Origin: Hyphomicrobiaceae bacterium
GTDB taxonomy: Bacteria; Pseudomonadota; Alphaproteobacteria; Rhizobiales; Ancalomicrobiaceae
Length of the DNA stretch: 64,000 bases
Direction: 5' to 3'
Assembly: GCA_016793065.1 (NCBI GenBank)
Contig: JAEULV010000026.1
Coordinates: 28,874 to 92,873 of the forward strand
Shown: positions 27,551 through 37,215 of the stretch, piece after piece
How the letters are laid out: every line of letters begins with the position of its first letter
Numbering within the stretch: position 1 is the first letter of the stretch
Translations under genes and position numbers: made by a program
The notes under the pieces: model-generated
What the model saw: the letters and a program-made list of their open reading frames with translations, nothing else
The model's database searches: none
Told to the model about the DNA's origin: nothing

Positions 27551-27961
27551 TCACATTACGGCCGAAACCGCTCCCGTCTGATGTTGGCAGGGCGGCGGCC
27601 CGGTCGGTGGTGTCAGCAACCTCGGTTGTCGATTTCACGCCTGCATTGCATCCAGTCCGCTCAAGCCTTGCGGCGGATCAGGAGTGTTGCCGGCGTCCAG
27701 GATTGATCTGCTCCACCAGCCGTACCTTAGCGGCGGCGATCGCGGCTTGTAAACCGAAAATTTACGTCTACGGCAGGGTTGCTGTTTGTTGAGATATTGT
27801 CATCCAGATTGCGGATGCGCGCCGACGCTTATCTTGGCCACCCCGGATTACCGCTTCGAGAGCCACGCGGATCGACTTCAGCGGGGTGAAACGATGACAG
27901 GAATGTCAGGCACGATCTTCCGGCGGGATCAGGCCCGCCGGTGATCATCATCGCCAAAGCG
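27551..27961. other. 410-bp gap upstream of the RTX gene
   Basis: No gene is seen. The AT-rich part (about 27740-27800) is the likely promoter region for the RTX gene. A perfect 8-bp stem-loop (CCGGCGGG / CCCGCCGG, 27920-27941) lies 20 bp after the dihydropyrimidinase stop and may end that transcript, though no T-run follows. Confidence 0.5.
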
Positions 27962-29419
27962 TCATGGCACGAATTCGAGCCGGTCGACGCCTTGCGGGGC
28001 GGAGAAGGCCTTCCAGGTCTGGTAGGCGACCTGATGGGCAGGGAACGGCGCGCGCGGCACGTATTTGCCGTCGCCGCGCTCGGCCCGCAGGTCGCCGTCG
28101 ATCCACGCGACCTTGCCGCGCGACAGGGTGACGCGCGGGGCGCCGGTGCATTCGTAGCCCTCGAACACGTTGTATTCGATGCGGCTGATCTGCTTCTTGG
28201 CCGAGATCACCTTGGTGGCGTTCGGGTCCCAGATGACGATATCGGCATCGGAGCCGACGGCGATCGCGCCCTTTTGCGGATAGACGTTGAGAATGCGGGC
28301 GATGTTGGCCGAGGTGACGGCGACGAACTCTTCCTTGGTCAGCCGGCCGGTATTGACGCCGGCCGTCCACAACACCGGCATCCGGTCCTCAAGCCCGCCG
28401 GTGCCGTTGGGGATCTTGCGGAAGTCGCCGTGGCCCATGCGCTTCTGCGCATTGGTGAACGAGCAGTGGTCGGTGGCGACGGTCTGCAGCGAGCCGGACA
28501 TCAGACCGTTCCACAGGGCATCCTGATGCTTCTTCGGGCGGAACGGCGGCGACATGACGCGGCGGGCGGCGTGATCCCAGTCCTTGTTCATGTACTCGCT
28601 GTCGTCGAGCACCAGATGCTGGATCAGCGGTTCGCCGAACACGCGCTGGCCGCGGGAGCGGGCGCGGGCAATCGCTTCCTGGGCTTCCTGGCAAGACGTG
28701 TGCACCACATAGAGCGGCGTGCCGACCATGTCGGCGATGACGATGGCGCGGTTAGTCGCCTCGCCCTCGACTTCCGGCGGGCGGGAGAACGCGTGACCTT
28801 CCGGGCCGGTGACGCCCTTGGCCATGTAGTGTTCCTGCATGTAGTGGACGATGTCGCCGTTCTCGGCATGCACCAGCGGCATCGCCCCCAGTTCGGCGCA
28901 GCGGCCGAACGAGTGGTAGAGCTGCTCGTCATTGACCATCAAGGCGCCCTTATAGGCCATGAAGTGCTTGAAGGTGTTGATGCCGTAGGTCTTGACGCAG
29001 GTTTCCATCTCGCGCCAGACCTGCTCGCCCCACCAGGTCACCGCCATGTGGAAGCCGTAGTCGCCGGCGGCCTTCTCCGACTTCATCCGCCAGTCCTGAT
29101 AGGCGGCGAGCAGCGACTGGCCCGGGCCGGGAATGCAGAAATCGACGATCATCGTCGTGCCGCCCGACAGCGCCGCCTTGGTGCCCCATTCGAAATCGTC
29201 GGCGGAGACCGTCCCCATGAACATCAGTTCCATATGGGTGTGCGGATCGATGCCGCCCGGCATGACATAGCAGCCGCCGGCATCGATGACATTGGCGCCG
29301 GCCGGCACGTCGAGCTTCTCGCCGATGGCGACAATGGTTTCATCGACGATCAGCACATCGGCGCGGCGCGAATGGTCGTGGTTCACCACGGTGCCGCCGC
29401 GAATGAGGGTGGTGGTCAT
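27962..29419 (-). CDS. hydA: dihydropyrimidinase / D-hydantoinase
   Basis: A 485-residue amidohydrolase. Metal-site residues are in GGIDPHTHMEL, the carbamylated Lys in TFKHFMAYKG, His in LVHAENGD and VVHTSC, and Asp in TVATDHCSFTNAQK. It opens 5,6-dihydrouracil to N-carbamoyl-beta-alanine (or hydantoins to carbamoyl amino acids). Length and motifs fit the dihydropyrimidinase branch. The N-carbamoyl hydrolase gene lies 3.5 kb downstream on the same strand beyond the RTX gene, and an importer operon lies upstream beyond a toxin-antitoxin pair. The first enzyme (PreTA) is not in the window. Confidence 0.93.
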   Translation of the reverse strand: MTTTLIRGGTVVNHDHSRRADVLIVDETIVAIGEKLDVPAGANVIDAGGCYVMPGGIDPHTHMELMFMGTVSADDFEWGTKAALSGGTTMIVDFCIPGPGQSLLAAYQDWRMKSEKAAGDYGFHMAVTWWGEQVWREMETCVKTYGINTFKHFMAYKGALMVNDEQLYHSFGRCAELGAMPLVHAENGDIVHYMQEHYMAKGVTGPEGHAFSRPPEVEGEATNRAIVIADMVGTPLYVVHTSCQEAQEAIARARSRGQRVFGEPLIQHLVLDDSEYMNKDWDHAARRVMSPPFRPKKHQDALWNGLMSGSLQTVATDHCSFTNAQKRMGHGDFRKIPNGTGGLEDRMPVLWTAGVNTGRLTKEEFVAVTSANIARILNVYPQKGAIAVGSDADIVIWDPNATKVISAKKQISRIEYNVFEGYECTGAPRVTLSRGKVAWIDGDLRAERGDGKYVPRAPFPAHQVAYQTWKAFSAPQGVDRLEFVP

Positions 29420-29491
29420 GGGGAAATTCTCCTCTTGTCGCTTGCTGCCAGCACTTCATCTTGTTGATGGCGTCTTGACTTCGGACCGGCG

Positions 29492-29944
29492 TCACCCTCC
29501 GGGCATCAGCGATGCCAGCAGCGGATGGACGTCCGGAACAAACGGGTTGACGACGGTGCAGCCACGCCAGGCAAAGCCGTGGTGCATGTCCTCGGAAAGC
29601 AGCATGGTGCCGCCGCACTCGGCGACAGATGCCAGAATGACCGCGTCATAGGTCTGCAAGCCGTGCCGCCTCACCAGTTCGAGCGCGGCCTCGAACCCGG
29701 CGACCGACAGGCCGACATAGCGCGCCAGGGGCTTCCAGAACGCCAGATGCGCGTCGATGGCCGGCATGGCCAGCTGGCCCTTGCTCCGGCAGACCTGAAC
29801 GAACTCGCCGACGACCTGCACCGGCAGCACCAGATCGTGGTGCGAGAGCGCAAGGATCACGTCCGCCGCGCGACGCTTGCGCTCGACCCCGTCGAACCCC
29901 TGCGCATAGACCAGGAAATTCGTGTCGAGGCCGATGGTGGTCAT
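29492..29944 (-). CDS. PIN-domain ribonuclease toxin (VapC-like)
   Basis: A 150-residue PIN-domain protein with acidic residues Asp7 (GLDTNFLVY), Glu47 (VVGEFVQV), Asp100 (TYDAVILA) and Asp119 (LLSEDM), which together bind Mg2+ for RNA cleavage. All four are present, so it looks active. The ATG overlaps the antitoxin stop by 4 bp. Such toxins cleave tRNA or rRNA when free of antitoxin. Confidence 0.9.
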   Translation of the reverse strand: MTTIGLDTNFLVYAQGFDGVERKRRAADVILALSHHDLVLPVQVVGEFVQVCRSKGQLAMPAIDAHLAFWKPLARYVGLSVAGFEAALELVRRHGLQTYDAVILASVAECGGTMLLSEDMHHGFAWRGCTVVNPFVPDVHPLLASLMPGG

Positions 29945-30207
29945 TCGTCCTCGTAGAGTTCGTTTCGATCGAACTTGCCGATATGGGCGATCGGCTCGGC
30001 CTCGAGGTGAGCCAGCAACCGCAGGGCTGCCTCGCGGCGGCGAGCGGCCTCGTCATCGCCGGCGTCGGCGCCGCCGACCGGGACGAGCCGCGCGATCGGC
30101 ACGCCTCTTTCGGTGATGGTCACGGCCTCGCCGAGCTTGATCCGGCGCAGCAACGCCGAAAACGAGCGATTGGCATTGGTCGCGGTGATGCTGTCGGTTT
30201 CGCCCAT
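29941..30207 (-). CDS. Phd/YefM-type antitoxin
   Basis: An 88-residue protein with the Phd fold at the N-terminus (SITATNANRSFSALLRRIKLGEAVTITERGVPIARLVPV over residues 5-43) and an acidic, probably disordered toxin-binding tail ending FDRNELYEDE. ATG 30207 gives the standard N-terminus, with GAGGTTGAG about 10 nt upstream; a longer frame exists but starts in the promoter. It is coupled to the PIN toxin and preceded by a perfect palindrome. Phd-type antitoxin with PIN toxin is a common mixed pairing. Confidence 0.87.
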   Translation of the reverse strand: MGETDSITATNANRSFSALLRRIKLGEAVTITERGVPIARLVPVGGADAGDDEAARRREAALRLLAHLEAEPIAHIGKFDRNELYEDE

Positions 30208-30238
30208 GACGTCGAACTCAACCTCGGCCGGATGAAAA

Positions 30239-30256
30239 TGTAGTGAGTTCACTACA
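30239..30256. promoter_or_regulatory. palindromic operator of the toxin-antitoxin operon
   Basis: A perfect 8-2-8 palindrome, TGTAGTGA-GT-TCACTACA, begins 32 bp upstream of the antitoxin ATG. Its place and symmetry fit the autoregulatory site bound by the antitoxin-toxin complex. Confidence 0.75.
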
Positions 30257-30337
30257 TAACACATGCGGCGCAACCGTGCCACCTCGCTCCCGCGCTCGGG
30301 TCGGAGCCGCCCGAACGCGGAAGCAAGCATTGTCACA

Positions 30338-31324
30338 TCACTTGGCGTCGACGACGGCGTGGGTCCAGGCGCCCTTCGGCTCCTTGGTGATCACCGGGGC
30401 CTCGCCGCCGGCGGACAGCAGCGTCTTGACGGTGCGGTCGTAGTCGGCGGTGTCGAGCTTGCCGGTGGAGCCCTCGGTCAGCTTGTTGATCTCGCCCATC
30501 ATGCGGACCTGATGCTTCTCGGTCTGGGCGCCGGTGGTGTCGTTGTCGAGCACGATCTTGGCGGCCTCGGACTGATTGGCGCGGGCATAGTCCCAGCCCT
30601 TCATCGAGGCCTTGACGAACTTCGACATGGTGGCGACGAACTTCGGATCGGCGAGCTTGGATTCAAGCGCGTAGAGGCCGTCCTCCATGGTGGAGACGCC
30701 CTGGTCGGCATACTTGAAGGTGACGAGATCATCGGCCTTCAGGCCAGCGTCGATCACCTGCCAATACTCGTTGTAGGTCATGGTGGAGACGCAGTCGGCC
30801 TGCTTCTGCAAGAGCGGGTCGACGTTGAAGCCCTGCTTCACCACCTTGACGTTGCCGGCGGAGCCGTCGGTCTTGAGGCCGAGCCGGGACATCCAGGCCA
30901 TGAACGGATATTCGTTGCCGAAGAACCAGACGCCAAGGGTCTTGCCCTTGAAATCGTCCGGCGACTTGATGCCGGTATCCTTGCGGCAGGTCAGCATCAT
31001 GCCCGAGCGCTTGAACGGCTGGGCGATGTTGACGAGGCCGACGCCCTTCTCGCGCGCGGCGAGCGCCGCCGGCATCCACTCGACGATGACGTCGGCGCCG
31101 CCGCCGGCGATCACCTGCGGCGGGGCGATGTCCGGGCCGCCCGGCTTGATGGTGACGTCGAGGCCGGCTTCCTTGTAGAAGCCCTTGTCCTTGGCGACGT
31201 AGTAACCGGCGAACTGGGCCTGGGTGACCCACTTCAGCTGCAGGGTCACCTTTTCCTGCGCCTGCGCGGCGGCGGCGCCAAAGCCGATCGTCATCGCCGT
31301 CGCGGCGAGAAGCAATTTCTTCAT
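30338..31324 (-). CDS. ABC transporter substrate-binding protein (NMT1/THI5-like)
   Basis: A 328-residue periplasmic protein with a signal peptide (1-22, AAAAQA) and the SsuA/THI5/NMT1 fold: LQLKWVTQAQFAGYYVAKDKGFYKEAGLDV, GGGADVIVEWMPAALAARE, GKTLGVWFFGNEYP. Relatives bind thiamine-pyrimidine precursors, riboflavin, hydantoins or pyrimidines. It is the last gene of a four-gene operon with two permeases and an ATPase. Given the dihydropyrimidinase nearby, a pyrimidine or hydantoin ligand is inferred. Confidence 0.88.
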   Translation of the reverse strand: MKKLLLAATAMTIGFGAAAAQAQEKVTLQLKWVTQAQFAGYYVAKDKGFYKEAGLDVTIKPGGPDIAPPQVIAGGGADVIVEWMPAALAAREKGVGLVNIAQPFKRSGMMLTCRKDTGIKSPDDFKGKTLGVWFFGNEYPFMAWMSRLGLKTDGSAGNVKVVKQGFNVDPLLQKQADCVSTMTYNEYWQVIDAGLKADDLVTFKYADQGVSTMEDGLYALESKLADPKFVATMSKFVKASMKGWDYARANQSEAAKIVLDNDTTGAQTEKHQVRMMGEINKLTEGSTGKLDTADYDRTVKTLLSAGGEAPVITKEPKGAWTHAVVDAK

Positions 31325-31361
31325 GATGCTCTCCTCTCCAAAACCACCTTGTCGGAGCCTC

Positions 31362-32549
31362 TCAGCGGGCCCGATACGAAGGATGCCAGAATGTCACCGC
31401 GCGCTCCAGAAGCGCGAGGAGGCCGTAGGATGTCGAGCCGGCGACCGCGGCAACCGCGATCGAGGCCCACACCATGTCGAAGGCGACGCGCCCGACCTCG
31501 GTCGAAATCCGAAATCCCATGCCGACGATCGGGGTGCCGAAGAATTCGGCCACGATCGCACCGATCAGGGCCAGCGTCGAATTGATTTTCAACGCATTGA
31601 AGACGAAGGGCATCGCCGCCGGCAAGCGCAGGTGCGTCAGGGTCTGGATGTAGCTGGCGCCGTAGGAGCGCATCAGGTCGCGCTCAAGCGCGTTGGCGGC
31701 GCCGAGCCCGGCGATGGTGTTGACCAGCATCGGGAAGAAGGTCATCACCACCACGACCGCCGCCTTGGAATGCCAGTCGAAGCCGAACCACATGACGAGG
31801 ATCGGGGCGATGCCGATGATCGGCAGGGCCGAGACCAGGTTGCCGAGCGGGATCAGGCCGCGCCGCAGGAACGGCACCCGATCGGCGATGATGGCGACGA
31901 CGAAGCCGGCGCCGCAGCCCATCAGCCAGCCGGGAATGACCGAGCGGACGAAGGTCTGGACGAAATCGGCCCAGAGCGTGCCGGTCGACTTCATGAAGGC
32001 GGCGGCGATGGCCGACAGGCTCGGCATCAGCACCAGCGGAATGCCGGCGCCGACGACGCTCACTTCCCACAGGAAGAACAGGAAGGCGCCAAACAGGGCC
32101 GGCACCAGGATGGCGAACAGCCGCTTGACGCCGGATGAGCGCGGCTTCCAGGCCGCCATGGCGTCAACCGCCATCCAGGCGGCGAGCCAGAGCCCGACGA
32201 CCAGCGCGGTGAAGCCGTAACTCGCCGTCGCCGCGACGTCGCTTCGGTGCACCAGCCTCAAGGCAATGATGCAGGCGGCGACGATCAGCACAATCACGGC
32301 GGCGAGCTTCATCAGATCGAGGCGGCCGAGCGCGGCGACGGCCAGGAACGCGACCGCCGCCAGCGCAAGCGGGATCGCCGGTCCGCCGGCGATGTCGGTG
32401 ATGCGCATCGTTGTGGAGATCGGCAGCAGCAGCGCCGCCAGCACCAGCACGGCGGCAAGCACCCAGATGGCGCGGCGACCGGCGGCGATCCGCACCGGCG
32501 GCTCGCGCACCACCGGCGCCAGCCCGAGAAGTTCGACGGCGGCGCTCAT
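31362..32549 (-). CDS. ABC transporter permease, extended N-terminus
   Basis: A 395-residue membrane protein. The first 140 residues hold about four extra helices. Then comes a BPD_transp_1 domain with the EAA-type loop DLMRSYGASYIQTLTHLRLPAAMPFVFNALKI. The ATG at 32549 overlaps the stop of the other permease (ATGA). It partners the adjacent permease as a heterodimer. The extended N-terminus is common in this SsuC-like subfamily. Confidence 0.85.
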   Translation of the reverse strand: MSAAVELLGLAPVVREPPVRIAAGRRAIWVLAAVLVLAALLLPISTTMRITDIAGGPAIPLALAAVAFLAVAALGRLDLMKLAAVIVLIVAACIIALRLVHRSDVAATASYGFTALVVGLWLAAWMAVDAMAAWKPRSSGVKRLFAILVPALFGAFLFFLWEVSVVGAGIPLVLMPSLSAIAAAFMKSTGTLWADFVQTFVRSVIPGWLMGCGAGFVVAIIADRVPFLRRGLIPLGNLVSALPIIGIAPILVMWFGFDWHSKAAVVVVMTFFPMLVNTIAGLGAANALERDLMRSYGASYIQTLTHLRLPAAMPFVFNALKINSTLALIGAIVAEFFGTPIVGMGFRISTEVGRVAFDMVWASIAVAAVAGSTSYGLLALLERAVTFWHPSYRAR

Positions 32550-33523
32550 GGTCTTGCCCCCATCGCCTTGAGGATGCCGCGCTCGATGACGCCGACCAAC
32601 GCCACCATCAGCGCCGCGACGAAGGCGGCGAGGAACAGCGCCGCCCAGATCTGCACGGTCTGGCCATAGTAGGAGCCGGACAGCATGCGGGCGCCGAGGC
32701 CGGCGGTGGCGCCGGAGGGCAATTCGCCGACGATGGCACCGACGAGGCTGATGGCGATCGCCACCTTCAGGCTGGCAAACAGGAAAGGCACCGCCGCCGG
32801 CAGCCGCAGCTTTAGGAAGGTCTCCAGCCGCGAGGCATTGTAGGTGCGCATCAGGTCGAGCGACAGCACGTCGGGGGAGTTCAGGCCCTTGACCATGCCG
32901 ATGGCGACGGGGAAGAAGCACAGATAGGCCGAGATGATCGCCTTGGGCAGCAGGCCGGTGATGCCCTGATTGGCGAGCACGACGATGATGATCGGCGCGA
33001 TCGCCAGGATCGGGATCGTCTGCGAGGCGATGATCCACGGCATCAGGCTTTTGCGCAGTGTCACCGAATGCACGATCAGCACCGCCAGCCCGATGCCGAG
33101 CAACGCGCCGAGGCCGAAGCCGACCAGGGTCGAGGAGACGGTGACGACGGCATGGAACAGCAGGTTGCGCGGCGTCCAGCGGATCTCACAGGAAAAGAAG
33201 TTGCCGATGAATTCCGCCGACGGAAACGCCGCCTCGGAGGCCAGCCGGCCGCAGGTGGAGGTGCGCAGCTCCATCAGCACCTGATGCGGCGCCGGCAGCA
33301 CCGGCCGGTCCAGTGCCCAGGCGGCGGCATAGCGCTCGGCCAGCGTCCCGCCCGGCGGCATCGACGGCAGATCGCCGTTCATCGGCAGGCACATGACGTA
33401 CCAGAAGCCCAGGATGGCGGCACAGACGACAGCGACCGGCCCGGCTTGCCCGGCCCAGATGCGGGCGAAGATCGAGGGCCGCTTGCGACGCGGCGGGCTT
33501 GGCAGGGCCGCGTCAATCGTCAT
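32546..33523 (-). CDS. ABC transporter permease
   Basis: A 325-residue SsuC-like permease. It has one N-terminal helix, a periplasmic loop with several Cys, then a BPD_transp_1 domain with the EAA loop DLMRTYNASRLETFLKLRLPAAVPFLFASLKV. It overlaps the ATPase gene by 11 bp upstream and the second permease by 4 bp downstream, so it is in one operon. Confidence 0.87.
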   Translation of the reverse strand: MTIDAALPSPPRRKRPSIFARIWAGQAGPVAVVCAAILGFWYVMCLPMNGDLPSMPPGGTLAERYAAAWALDRPVLPAPHQVLMELRTSTCGRLASEAAFPSAEFIGNFFSCEIRWTPRNLLFHAVVTVSSTLVGFGLGALLGIGLAVLIVHSVTLRKSLMPWIIASQTIPILAIAPIIIVVLANQGITGLLPKAIISAYLCFFPVAIGMVKGLNSPDVLSLDLMRTYNASRLETFLKLRLPAAVPFLFASLKVAIAISLVGAIVGELPSGATAGLGARMLSGSYYGQTVQIWAALFLAAFVAALMVALVGVIERGILKAMGARP

Positions 33524-34337
33524 AGGAGTGCCCTGCCCTGAGGCCTTCGCGTACGCGGTGCGCCACGGCGAGGAATTCCGGCGTCTCGCGGATGTCGAGG
33601 GTGCGGTCGCGGGGGAAGTCGCAGGGAATGATGTCGATGATCCGGCCCGGGCGCGGCGACATCACCACGATCTTGGTCGACAGGAAGACCGCCTCGGGGA
33701 TCGAATGGGTGACGAACACCACGGTCTTGCCGGTATCGTCCCACAGCCGCAGCAGTTGCTCGTTCAGCTTGTCGCGGACGATCTCATCGAGGGCGCCGAA
33801 GGGTTCGTCCATCAACAGGAGCTTGGGGTCGAACGACAGGGCGCGGGCGATCGAGGCGCGCTGTTGCATCCCGCCGGACAATTGCCAGGGGAATTTCTTG
33901 TCGAAGCCGGCGAGGTTGACCAGATCGAGATTGCGCCGCGCCCGTTCCTCGCGCTCGGCCCGGCCCATCCCCATGATTTCCAGCGGCAGCATGACGTTCT
34001 TGATCACCGTCCGCCACGGATAGAGCGCCGGCGCCTGAAAGACATAGCCATATTGCCGCGCCAGCCGCGCCTGTTCCGGCGTCAGGCCGTTGACGGTGAT
34101 GGTGCCGGAGGTCGCATGCTCGAGATCGGCGATGACGCGCAGCAGCGTGGTCTTGCCGCAGCCGGACGGGCCGATGAACGAGACGAATTCGCCTTCATTG
34201 ACGCTCAGATCGACGTGGCTCAGCGCATAGACCGGGCCGTCGCCCGTCTCGAACGTCAGCGACAGATCGCGCGCCTCGATCACCGGTCGGGCGGCTGCGT
34301 CTGCCTGCGCCTTGTCGTTTCGCTGTTGCGCGTCCAT
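33513..34337 (-). CDS. ABC transporter ATP-binding protein (SsuB/TauB type)
   Basis: A 274-residue ATPase with Walker A GPSGCGKTT, Q-loop YVFQAPALYPW, signature LSGGMQQR, Walker B LLLMDEPFGALD and the H-loop VTHSIPEAV. It is first in the operon. ATG 34337 follows GGGAAAG; a GTG at 34421 would add 28 residues and is less likely. It energises uptake by the two permeases downstream. Confidence 0.9.
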   Translation of the reverse strand: MDAQQRNDKAQADAAARPVIEARDLSLTFETGDGPVYALSHVDLSVNEGEFVSFIGPSGCGKTTLLRVIADLEHATSGTITVNGLTPEQARLARQYGYVFQAPALYPWRTVIKNVMLPLEIMGMGRAEREERARRNLDLVNLAGFDKKFPWQLSGGMQQRASIARALSFDPKLLLMDEPFGALDEIVRDKLNEQLLRLWDDTGKTVVFVTHSIPEAVFLSTKIVVMSPRPGRIIDIIPCDFPRDRTLDIRETPEFLAVAHRVREGLRAGHSYDD

Positions 34338-34816
34338 TCCGTCCGACTTTCCCTGCCTGCCCGGCTCGTTCCTGTTGGCCGCCGCGACCGCGATTCCGGC
34401 AATTGCCGAAGACTTGGGCACGGCTCGCTCGATTGCATCGCGCGCACAGGGTAGTTCGCAACGGCCATGCCAACCGCAAGCAAAGACATAAGCCCTTGTT
34501 GCAACGTCGCTTTGACCAAATATCGCGAGCCTGTCCCTGTTGGCGGCCTAACCAAAACGCGCAATTTTTTACCAACCGATCAATTGAACGGCAGCGCCGC
34601 AACTGATCCCTGCCGCACTCTATCCTCTCCCTGCCCGGCGCCAAGCCCCGGCGGACCTGACAGCGACAATTCCCCCACCGTTTCGAACAGCCGGCATGGC
34701 ATGCGTCGCCCGACCGACACCGTCGAAGCCCGGCCATTCCGGATCGATTTAAGTGCTAGCTGAACCGAAATTGATCAGTCGGTCAAGCCGTCTGTCGCGG
34801 CATTGCGCCCCTCGCC
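34338..34816. other. 479-bp gap upstream of the ABC importer operon
   Basis: No gene is seen. It contains the promoter region of the importer operon, with AT-rich stretches around 34500-34600. A TTGACCA at 34512-34518 resembles half of a RutR-type pyrimidine operator, but the second half is not conserved, so I do not call it. Confidence 0.45.
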
Positions 34817-35716
34817 TCAGCCGGCTGCCCACAGCAACAGGCCGACGCCGGCAACGATGAGGGCGATGCCGGTCGACTGGCGCGGGGTCAGCCGCTCGGC
34901 GAAGAGCTTGCGCGACAGGGCCTGCGCCATCAGGACCTCGACCAGTGCCAGGGTGCGGACATTGGCGGCCGTGGTCAGGGCAAAGCCGAGGAACCAGAAC
35001 TGCGAGGCGAAGGCGCCGAGGAAGCCGGAGGCGAGCGAGGCGCGCCAGTGGCCGAGGCTGTCGAGGAGGGCGCGACGATCGAAGGCCACCAGATAGAGCC
35101 CGAGAATTGCGGTCTGCAGGCCGAGGCTCCAGACCAGCAGCGTCGTTGCCCGCATCACGAACGAGCCGGTGGCAAGCGAGGTGACGCCGCCGCGAAAGCC
35201 GATCGCGGCAAGGCCGAAGCCGAGCCCGGCGGCAACGGCCATGCCGACGACCCTGGGGCCGAGATTGCCGCCGCTCGCCCAGCCGCGCCGGGTGGTCAGC
35301 ACGATGACGCCGGCGGTGGCGATGACGATGGCGACAAGCTTCAGCGGCGTCAGCGCATCGCCGAGAATGACGAAGGCGAGCAGCGCGACGACGACGGGTT
35401 CGGTCTTGATCAGGGCGGTGGTGATCGCGAAGCGATTGTCCTTCATCGCCACCAGCATCAAGGCGGTCGCCAGGATCTGGGCGACGGCGCCGGCGAGGGT
35501 GAAGCCGAAGGCGCGGGCATTCATCGCCGGCATCGCCTCGCCGGTTGCGACCAAGACAACGGCGAGGAACAGGAACGCGAACGGCAGGCCGTAGAGAAAC
35601 CGCACCTGGGTGGCGCCGGCGGTGCCGATCAGCTTGGTCAGGTGCGACTGGGTGGCGTTGCGGGCGGTTTGCGCCAGCGCGGCGGCGATCACGAACGGCA
35701 CCCACAGAAATCCCAT
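34817..35716 (-). CDS. EamA/DMT-family transporter
   Basis: A 299-residue membrane protein with ten predicted helices in two EamA repeats: LTKLIGTAGATQVRFLYGLPFAFLFLAVV in the first half and TTAANVRTLALVEVLMAQALSRKLFAERLTPRQ in the second. It exports or exchanges small metabolites; the substrate is unknown. ATG 35716 has AGGG upstream and lies 7 bp after the dinB stop, so they may be cotranscribed. Confidence 0.87.
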   Translation of the reverse strand: MGFLWVPFVIAAALAQTARNATQSHLTKLIGTAGATQVRFLYGLPFAFLFLAVVLVATGEAMPAMNARAFGFTLAGAVAQILATALMLVAMKDNRFAITTALIKTEPVVVALLAFVILGDALTPLKLVAIVIATAGVIVLTTRRGWASGGNLGPRVVGMAVAAGLGFGLAAIGFRGGVTSLATGSFVMRATTLLVWSLGLQTAILGLYLVAFDRRALLDSLGHWRASLASGFLGAFASQFWFLGFALTTAANVRTLALVEVLMAQALSRKLFAERLTPRQSTGIALIVAGVGLLLWAAG

Positions 35717-35723
35717 CACGCCC

Positions 35724-37091
35724 TCATCGCCTGCCGCCAACGGGTTTGTCGGCATTATCGCGGCGTTGCGGCATCGGCCTATCGCGCTGCGGTGTCGCTT
35801 CTTCGGTGACGTCGGGGCGATAGGCAATGCCCAATTCGACAGCCCTGCCCCCGAATTTTCCGCGCAGCTGATCCATGGCCCGCTCGGCCTTGGCCCGCTT
35901 CTCGGCGTCGCGGTCGACGAGATCGGGCGGGTCGCAGCGTTCGGCCGGTTCGAGATCGGACACGCCGACGCCGATCAGGCGGAAGCGCCGGCCGTCGATC
36001 TCGCGGCGCAAGAGATCAATGGCGGCGCGGCGGATACGGTCGGCGAGCTGGGTCGGATCGCCGATCTGGCGGGCGCGGGTCAACTGGCGGAAGTCCGGCG
36101 TCTTGAGTTTCAGCGTCACGATGCGGCCACCGACGCCTTCCTTCTTCAGCCGGCCGGAGACCTTTTCGGACAGGCTGTAGAGCGTCTTCTCCAGCGTCGG
36201 GAAGTCGGAAATATCGGCATCGAAGGTGGTTTCGGCGGAAATGCTCTTGGTTTCGCGGTCCGGTTCGACGACGCGGTCGTCGATGCCGCGCGACAGCCGC
36301 GCGAGGCGGCGGCCGAGGACGCCATAGCGGCGCATCAACTGGGCTTCGTCGGCCGTCTGCAACTGGCCGCAGGTGCGGATGCCCTCGCGCTCCAGCTGCG
36401 CCTGCGTCGCCTTGCCGACGCCCCAGATGAAGCTCACCGGCCGGTCGCGCAGGAAGTCCATCGCCTCGGATGGCGCGATCACCGAGAAGCCGCGAGGCTT
36501 TTCCAGATCCGAGGCGATCTTGGCGAGAAACTTGTTGCCGGACAGGCCGACCGACAGGGTGATGCCGATTTCGCACTCGACGCGGCGGGCGAAACGGGCG
36601 AGCGACACCGCCGGCGAGGCACGGTGCAGGGCCTCGGTGCCGGTCAGGTCCATGAACGCCTCGTCGATCGACAAGGGCTCGACCTGCGGCGTCAGCTCGA
36701 GCATCAGCCGGCGGACTTCGCGGCCGACGCGGCCGTATTTCTCCATGTCGGGGCGGATGACCACGGCGTCGGGACAGGCGGCGAGCGCCTTGAACATCGG
36801 CATGGCCGAGCGCACGCCGTGAATGCGGGCGATGTAGCAGCAGGTGGAGACGACGCCGCGCTTGCCGCCGCCGACGATCACCGGCTTGTCGGCGAGCGAG
36901 GGATCGTCGCGCTTTTCCACCGAGGCATAAAAGGCGTCGCAATCGACATGGGCGATGGCGAGCTCATGCAGCTGGGGGTGCTTCAACAGGCGCGGCGAGC
37001 CGCAGGCGCGGCAGCGCGGCGCGGTCGCCGGCGTCAGGCAATCGCGGCAGAACGGACCGGTGATGTGGCTCGGATCGGCGCCGGACGGCAT
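35724..37091 (-). CDS. dinB: DNA polymerase IV (DinB) with N-terminal zinc motif
   Basis: A 455-residue Y-family polymerase. Residues 1-45 carry Cys15-x2-Cys18 and Cys27-x2-Cys30 (FCRDC...RCRAC), a likely zinc ribbon seen in Rhizobiales DinB. The palm has [14 protein letters not shown] and [13 protein letters not shown] with catalytic acids; the thumb HhH has [15 protein letters not shown]; the little finger follows. The enzyme performs error-prone translesion synthesis. ATG 37091 was chosen because it keeps the zinc motif and excludes nonsense upstream sequence. It is next to DUF3572-divK-pleD, a common order in the group. Confidence 0.93.
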   Translation of the reverse strand: MPSGADPSHITGPFCRDCLTPATAPRCRACGSPRLLKHPQLHELAIAHVDCDAFYASVEKRDDPSLADKPVIVGGGKRGVVSTCCYIARIHGVRSAMPMFKALAACPDAVVIRPDMEKYGRVGREVRRLMLELTPQVEPLSIDEAFMDLTGTEALHRASPAVSLARFARRVECEIGITLSVGLSGNKFLAKIASDLEKPRGFSVIAPSEAMDFLRDRPVSFIWGVGKATQAQLEREGIRTCGQLQTADEAQLMRRYGVLGRRLARLSRGIDDRVVEPDRETKSISAETTFDADISDFPTLEKTLYSLSEKVSGRLKKEGVGGRIVTLKLKTPDFRQLTRARQIGDPTQLADRIRRAAIDLLRREIDGRRFRLIGVGVSDLEPAERCDPPDLVDRDAEKRAKAERAMDQLRGKFGGRAVELGIAYRPDVTEEATPQRDRPMPQRRDNADKPVGGRR

Positions 37092-37215
37092 GGCACTCTC
37101 GGGTCCAGGGCAACAGGCCCATGGCGGCAGAGTGGCCCCTGCCCGGCCGGCTGGCAAGCCGACAGCGGCGGTCATGCACATGCGGCTTGGCGGCGCCGGC
37201 CCGCTTCGGCCTGCC

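Noticed and set aside
34512..34527. TTGACCA resembling a RutR pyrimidine operator upstream of the ABC importer
   Set aside because: The second half-site is not conserved, and the same TTGACCA-like sequence also occurs in the unrelated 39.6-kb gap.
34771..34786. TTGAT-N6-GTCAA near the EamA gene end
   Set aside because: The spacer is six rather than four bases and the site is downstream of a gene, not in a promoter.
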